Shown piece after piece: positions 35,986 to 37,688 of a stretch of 37,688 nucleotides of DNA; positions within the stretch are counted from its first letter, which is position 1; each line of letters starts with the position of its first letter. Below the pieces are notes generated by a model. That model saw nothing but the letters and a program-made list of their open reading frames with translations. It was not told the origin of the DNA and ran no database searches. The translations under genes were made by a program, and so were the position numbers. Origin of the DNA: Helochares maculicollis (taxonomy: Eukaryota > Arthropoda > Insecta > Coleoptera > Hydrophilidae); contig JAWQRO010000498.1 in NCBI GenBank assembly GCA_033557835.1, positions 1 to 37,688 of the forward strand. Direction: 5' to 3'.

Positions 35986-36652
35986 TAGGTTGTCTCATAA
36001 GTTTTGGGGTTACAGTAGTATTCATGTTTTACCAGTTTGTAAGTAATCCTCAAACATAATTTTTTTCGCACCCCAAAGCACTCATGCTAACACCTTCTGG
36101 ACAACTCTCTTCCGTGTAGAAGATCCAGGTTCACACTACTCTTTAATTTCTTGTTTTCATTTAAGCTTATAATGATAGACCAATACATAGTGAGTATCCG
36201 ACGCAAAAATCCAATTTATACTTTTCAAAACGCTCTAATGAGAAAGTTGTATACGAATGAAGTTTTGTTTCACGAGGCGCCCACTGATCACATAACTTTC
36301 TGAAAATACTTCAGTCAAAATATTGTTTACACTGCCCAAAGATGCCTAGAGCTTCTACTAAATCTCTTTGTCAGTTGACGATTTTCCAATACGATAAACT
36401 GTATTTTTGCTACGATTTCTGGTGTTGTTGCTGTTTTTCGACGTCCTTGACGTGAATGGTCTTCAAGGCTTGTACGTTTAAATTCAACAACCTATGTTTC
36501 TACTGTAATAACTGAAGATCATAAGTCCACATACCTTCAACATTCGTTCATAAATTTCCATTGCTTTTAAGCCTTCCAAAAATTAATATTTAATCTCTGC
36601 ACGATACTTGATTTTTTCCATTGTTAAAGAATTGACAGATTAAGCCAACATA
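35986..36652 (-). mobile_element. Decayed, internally deleted mariner (irritans-like) element
   Basis: The left end at 35986 has TA followed by GGTTGTCTCATAAGT, matching the GGTTGxCTxATAAGT pattern of irritans-type mariner inverted repeats. The other end, near 36633-36652, shows the degenerate complement (TTAAGCCAACAT). The minus strand encodes a mariner transposase N-terminus from 36621: MEKIKYRAEIKY then stop, FLEGLKAMEIYERMLKVCG, and after a frameshift EFKRTSLEDHSR...RRKTATTPEIVAKI. The helix-turn-helix region is recognisable, but most of the catalytic DDD core is missing. Intact elements are about 1.3 kb, so roughly half is lost. It is non-autonomous and dead: at least one nonsense codon and one frameshift are visible. 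Confidence 0.78.
36208..36621 (-). pseudogene. Mariner transposase pseudogene
   Basis: The start codon is at 36621 on the minus strand and codon 13 is a stop. Similarity resumes in the same frame (EGLKAMEIYERM), then shifts frame near the segment leading to VEFKR. TSLEDHSRQGRRKTATTPEI corresponds to the conserved linker between the two DNA-binding helix-turn-helix motifs. Downstream, a short piece (APRETKLHSYTTFSL) does not align confidently with the catalytic domain. No catalytic aspartates could be placed. Confidence 0.7.
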
Positions 36653-37650
36653 TCAAAAACATTTAGGGTAAGAGTAACGCTACTTCTTACCTCGAAATCT
36701 TTATGAACAAACTAGTATCTAGATATAGTACCAAATGCAACGTACACCTTGTGCTTGCTTGCGACATTTCCAATTTAATTTTTTTTTATATAAAATTTAT
36801 ATGTAGTATCAACGAGAGCTACTTTGTGGTGATAACATTCTTGCAAAATGTACACGCATTCATATCAACTCAAGTATTGGTGAAAACTATTAATATGTTT
36901 TATTGTTAAAGATTTTAAATGTCATCATATTAAAGCAAGATATAAATGGCAACTTTTAGCTATAAATTTGAAGACAAAATATTGTTTTCTAAAGCAACCT
37001 TGACAAATAGTTGTATCAAGCCCTTCCAATAAAGATATTTAAGATATGTTGTTTTAAATTTCCAGTAGCTTAGAAAGCTAATTATGTTTTTGATAAATAA
37101 TATTTGACATTATTTGCAGAAGTAAGAACATTGAAACTTAAAAACGAAAGGGCATATATAATTTTCAGTAAATATGCGATTTAAAATAAGTTAATAAGAC
37201 CACACGATACTTGGTACAACCTAGTAAGATATCAAAAGAACAAAAATAAGAAATGCATAGGCTTTACTTATACCAACCGTAGTGTAACGATTCTAAGCAA
37301 TTAAATACATGATTTATTTAAGCGCGTTAAAATGCTCTTCATAATAAGGCTATTATGAACACATGGTGCCAAATTATATGAACATCATAGTTAAAAGAAT
37401 CATTAATGTCTGATTGTAAATTTTTTTGAAGCTTCATATTGGATTTCACTTCGACGAAAATCATATAAAATTTAAATTGGAATAAACTAAACTAGTCTGC
37501 AGTACTATTTTAGGCAAACTATTTGAAATATGTGAAACAATGTCTTTTAAAATAGGTCAATATAGTGAAAAGACTTTCCGTTTGACTTTATTTTTCTCGC
37601 TTATAACAGATATTTCATTCTTTATTTCGCACATTAAAAAAATATACTAC

Positions 37651-37688
37651 TGTATATATACATACATACCTATATATATATATATATA
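37651..37688. repeat. TA-rich tract ending in (TA)9 at window end
   Basis: GTATATATACATACATACC is followed by TA repeats from 37671 to the last base. Confidence 0.93.

Noticed and set aside
1..37688. tRNA, rRNA, CRISPR arrays, phage or bacterial genes
   Set aside because: No B-box with proper spacing, no regularly spaced direct repeats and no long uninterrupted genes. All coding evidence is eukaryotic and intron-split.

Overview
The window looks like an AT-rich intronic stretch from an insect, most likely a higher fly (Diptera). Three things support this: a spliced sidestep-family immunoglobulin gene, very short introns (109 nt, and a possible 63 nt one) beside multi-kilobase introns, and an irritans-type mariner remnant. 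The genus cannot be resolved. No bacterial-style operons, CRISPR arrays, rRNA or tRNA were recognised. The sequence both begins and ends inside (TA)n, so it may be a whole contig broken at microsatellites.

The main gene lies on the minus strand and fills about 34 kb. I reconstructed seven coding exons by joining splice sites whose phases all agree: 33815-33890 (signal peptide), 16928-17060 and 8474-8679 (Ig1), 7874-7984 and 7558-7764 (Ig2), 4163-4314 and 3572-3716 (Ig3). They encode about 343 residues, or 364 from an upstream ATG. They carry sidestep-family landmarks: FYSLDARG, GPFLEGHELFLSCQVTGG, and CRAENP followed by ED. Sidestep proteins are cell-surface receptors or ligands that bind Beaten-path proteins in axon guidance and synaptic partner choice. 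The rest of the protein (further Ig domains, FN3, membrane segment, tail) must lie beyond position 1, in undetected exons below 3571, or both. Introns are about 16.8, 8.2, 0.49, 0.11, 3.2 and 0.45 kb, plus a seventh of more than 3.5 kb.

Region by region: 1-3571 is intron 7 with a CRE and dyad-rich block; 3572-8679 holds six of the seven exons; 8680-16927 is intron 2, with two plus-strand exon-like islands; 17061-33814 is intron 1, with GC-richer blocks that look like conserved non-coding elements, two nested dyads and a possible nested minus-strand gene end at 26244-26513; 33891-34500 is the 5' UTR and promoter-like region; 34500-37688 is upstream sequence with a decayed mariner at 35986-36652.

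Most other open frames are chance products of AT-rich DNA. The most useful points for follow-up are the two junctions around the first Ig2 exon that can each splice in frame in two ways, the two possible starts, the possible nested gene and the structured dyads.
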